A stretch of DNA of 7,440 nt. Source: Firm-04 sp964479595. Its GTDB lineage: Bacteria > Bacillota > Clostridia > Oscillospirales > Ruminococcaceae. Below the pieces are notes generated by a model. The model saw nothing but the letters and a program-made list of their open reading frames with translations. It made no database searches and was not told the origin of the DNA. Of this stretch, positions 6,766-7,440 are shown in pieces. Made by a program: the position numbers and the translations under genes. Positions within the stretch are counted from its first letter, which is position 1. Each line of letters starts with the position of its first letter. Location: the NCBI GenBank assembly GCA_964479595.1, contig CAYZMU010000047.1, positions 1-7,440 of the forward strand, written 5' to 3'.

Positions 6766-6794
6766 TTGCATTTTCGCGAAAAAGGTGGTATAAT
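6766..6794 (+). promoter_or_regulatory. Sigma-A promoter of the plus-strand membrane protein gene
   Basis: TTGCAT (6766-6771), a 17-bp spacer and TATAAT (6789-6794), with TGG before the -10 box. Transcription would start near 6801, giving a leader of about 34 nt before the TTG start. The spacer contains the palindrome TTTTCGCGAAAA. It is back-to-back with the peptidase promoter, the two -35 boxes being 37 bp apart. Confidence 0.8.
6771..6782. promoter_or_regulatory. Palindrome in promoter spacer, possible operator
   Basis: TTTTCGCGAAAA is a perfect 12-bp palindrome that begins at the last base of the -35 box and fills most of the spacer. A related TTTCGCG lies 22 bp upstream (6750-6756), next to a smaller palindrome, GAAATTTC (6746-6753). 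The placement would suit a repressor, but there is no direct evidence for one. Confidence 0.35.
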
Positions 6795-6820
6795 AGGAAT
6801 GTATGAGCGGCAGTGGCGAA

Positions 6821-6825
6821 GGAGG
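6821..6825 (+). promoter_or_regulatory. Ribosome binding site deciding a TTG start
   Basis: GGAGG lies 9 nt before TTG at 6835. It is the only good site in the leader. The in-frame ATG at 6799 lies at or before the predicted transcription start and has no such site. Confidence 0.8.
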
Positions 6826-6834
6826 TGCGGCGAT

Positions 6835-7440
6835 TTGACGGTTTTTCTCATCATTCTCGGCGTCTTCGCCGTGATTTTCCTGCTGCCGATTCGCGTGAAG
6901 GCGTCTGTGGGCGACGGCAAGTGGAGCGTTGAAATTTACTATGCCTTTATCCCCGTTCTGCGGCGCGGCTCCAAGCCTCCGCCCCCGCCCGATGCCGTGC
7001 CCCCCAAGCCCGGGGACGACCTGAGCGAGGAACAGTTAAAGGAAGTGCTGCCCACCGCCGATACTTCGGTCAAGCCGGCGGAGGAAACCCCGGAGGAGAC
7101 GCCAGCAGAAACACTGGAAGACACAGCGGGAGTGACGGCGGAAGATACGGCAGGGGAGACAGCGGAGGAAACACCGGAGACAGCGTCGGATACAGCGGGC
7201 GTGACGGTTGAGAAAACAGCGGCGGATACGGCGGGCGTGACAACAGAAACGCCGGAGACGGACTCTGCCAAGACCGACAGAGCAACCCTTGAGTCAGCCG
7301 GCAAAGACGAATCTAAGACCGACAGAGCAACCGCGGACGAGACAGGCGGGGAAGAAAAGGCGGAGAAAAAGCCGGAAGAGGGCGAGGAAAGCCCGAAGAA
7401 GAAAAACTTTTTTCAGCGGCTCAAACCCGAGGGGCTCTCG
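6835..7440 (+). CDS. Probable DUF2953-like membrane protein with Thr/Glu-rich linker (3' end outside window)
   Basis: Open for 202 codons to the window edge, starting at TTG. An alternative in-frame ATG at 6799 would add a basic MYERQWRRRCGD but conflicts with the predicted transcription start. Residues 3-18 (VFLIILGVFAVIFLLP) form a membrane segment, followed by a short beta-like stretch (IRVKASVGDGKWSVEIYYAFIPVL) and Pro-rich KPPPPPDAVPPKP. Next comes a long low-complexity linker (about 83-182) of Thr, Glu, Ala and Asp, then KKKNFFQRLKPEGLS. The layout (anchor, short beta stretch, charged spacer, then F-x-x-x-x-x-E-G-L) matches DUF2953 proteins of Clostridia as I remember them, a family of unknown function that includes YtfI, often near sporulation-linked ytfJ. 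The diagnostic C-terminal half is outside the window, so the family call is tentative while the gene itself is secure. Serine/valine-rich frames on the opposite strand are shadows of the linker. Confidence 0.75.
   Translation, partial: MTVFLIILGVFAVIFLLPIRVKASVGDGKWSVEIYYAFIPVLRRGSKPPPPPDAVPPKPGDDLSEEQLKEVLPTADTSVKPAEETPEETPAETLEDTAGVTAEDTAGETAEETPETASDTAGVTVEKTAADTAGVTTETPETDSAKTDRATLESAGKDESKTDRATADETGGEEKAEKKPEEGEESPKKKNFFQRLKPEGLS
7120..7242 (+). repeat. Imperfect 18-bp repeats encoding DTAG(V/E)T in the linker
   Basis: Four in-frame copies begin at 7120, 7144, 7189 and 7225 and encode DTAGVT, DTAGET, DTAGVT and DTAGVT. They are irregularly spaced (24, 45 and 36 bp, all multiples of three), consistent with slippage-driven growth of the linker. 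Confidence 0.8.
7270..7332 (+). repeat. Pair of exact 18-bp direct repeats in the linker
   Basis: AAGACCGACAGAGCAACC occurs at 7270-7287 and again at 7315-7332, in the same frame (KTDRAT), 45 bp apart. It is a further sign of internal duplication in this low-complexity part of the gene. Confidence 0.9.

Overview
The window looks like chromosomal DNA from a GC-rich member of the Clostridia, most likely of the Oscillospirales type. This is an inference from the Clostridia-like UvrA sequence, near-consensus sigma-A promoters, strong GGAGG ribosome binding sites and a probable DUF2953 membrane protein. No rRNA or tRNA gene, CRISPR array, integrase or transposase was seen.

Layout. Three genes lie on the minus strand and one diverges on the plus strand. 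From right to left on the minus strand they are an M24B-family Xaa-Pro peptidase (6677-5601), the nucleotide-excision-repair ATPase uvrA (4921-2069), and a membrane-anchored protein of unknown function (1969 to beyond position 1). The last one ends, as far as visible, in a strikingly regular Asp/aromatic tandem repeat. On the plus strand a TTG-initiated, probably DUF2953-like membrane protein starts at 6835 and leaves the window at 7440; it carries a Thr/Glu-rich linker.

Each gene appears to have its own promoter with good -35 and -10 boxes, so this is a series of single-gene units rather than an operon. The peptidase and the plus-strand gene are divergent and share a 157-bp control region. 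The promoter of the left-hand gene begins inside the uvrA stop codon.

The least ordinary part is the 679-bp gap between the peptidase and uvrA. It is filled with structured repeats: two identical 134-bp direct copies and a third diverged copy, plus GC-rich inverted repeats. The only good uvrA promoter lies between the two identical copies. One whole copy is therefore carried in the predicted uvrA 5' leader, and recombination between the copies would remove the promoter. I do not see a new multi-gene system here. The repeat-flanked uvrA promoter and the 14-residue acidic repeat protein are the best leads.
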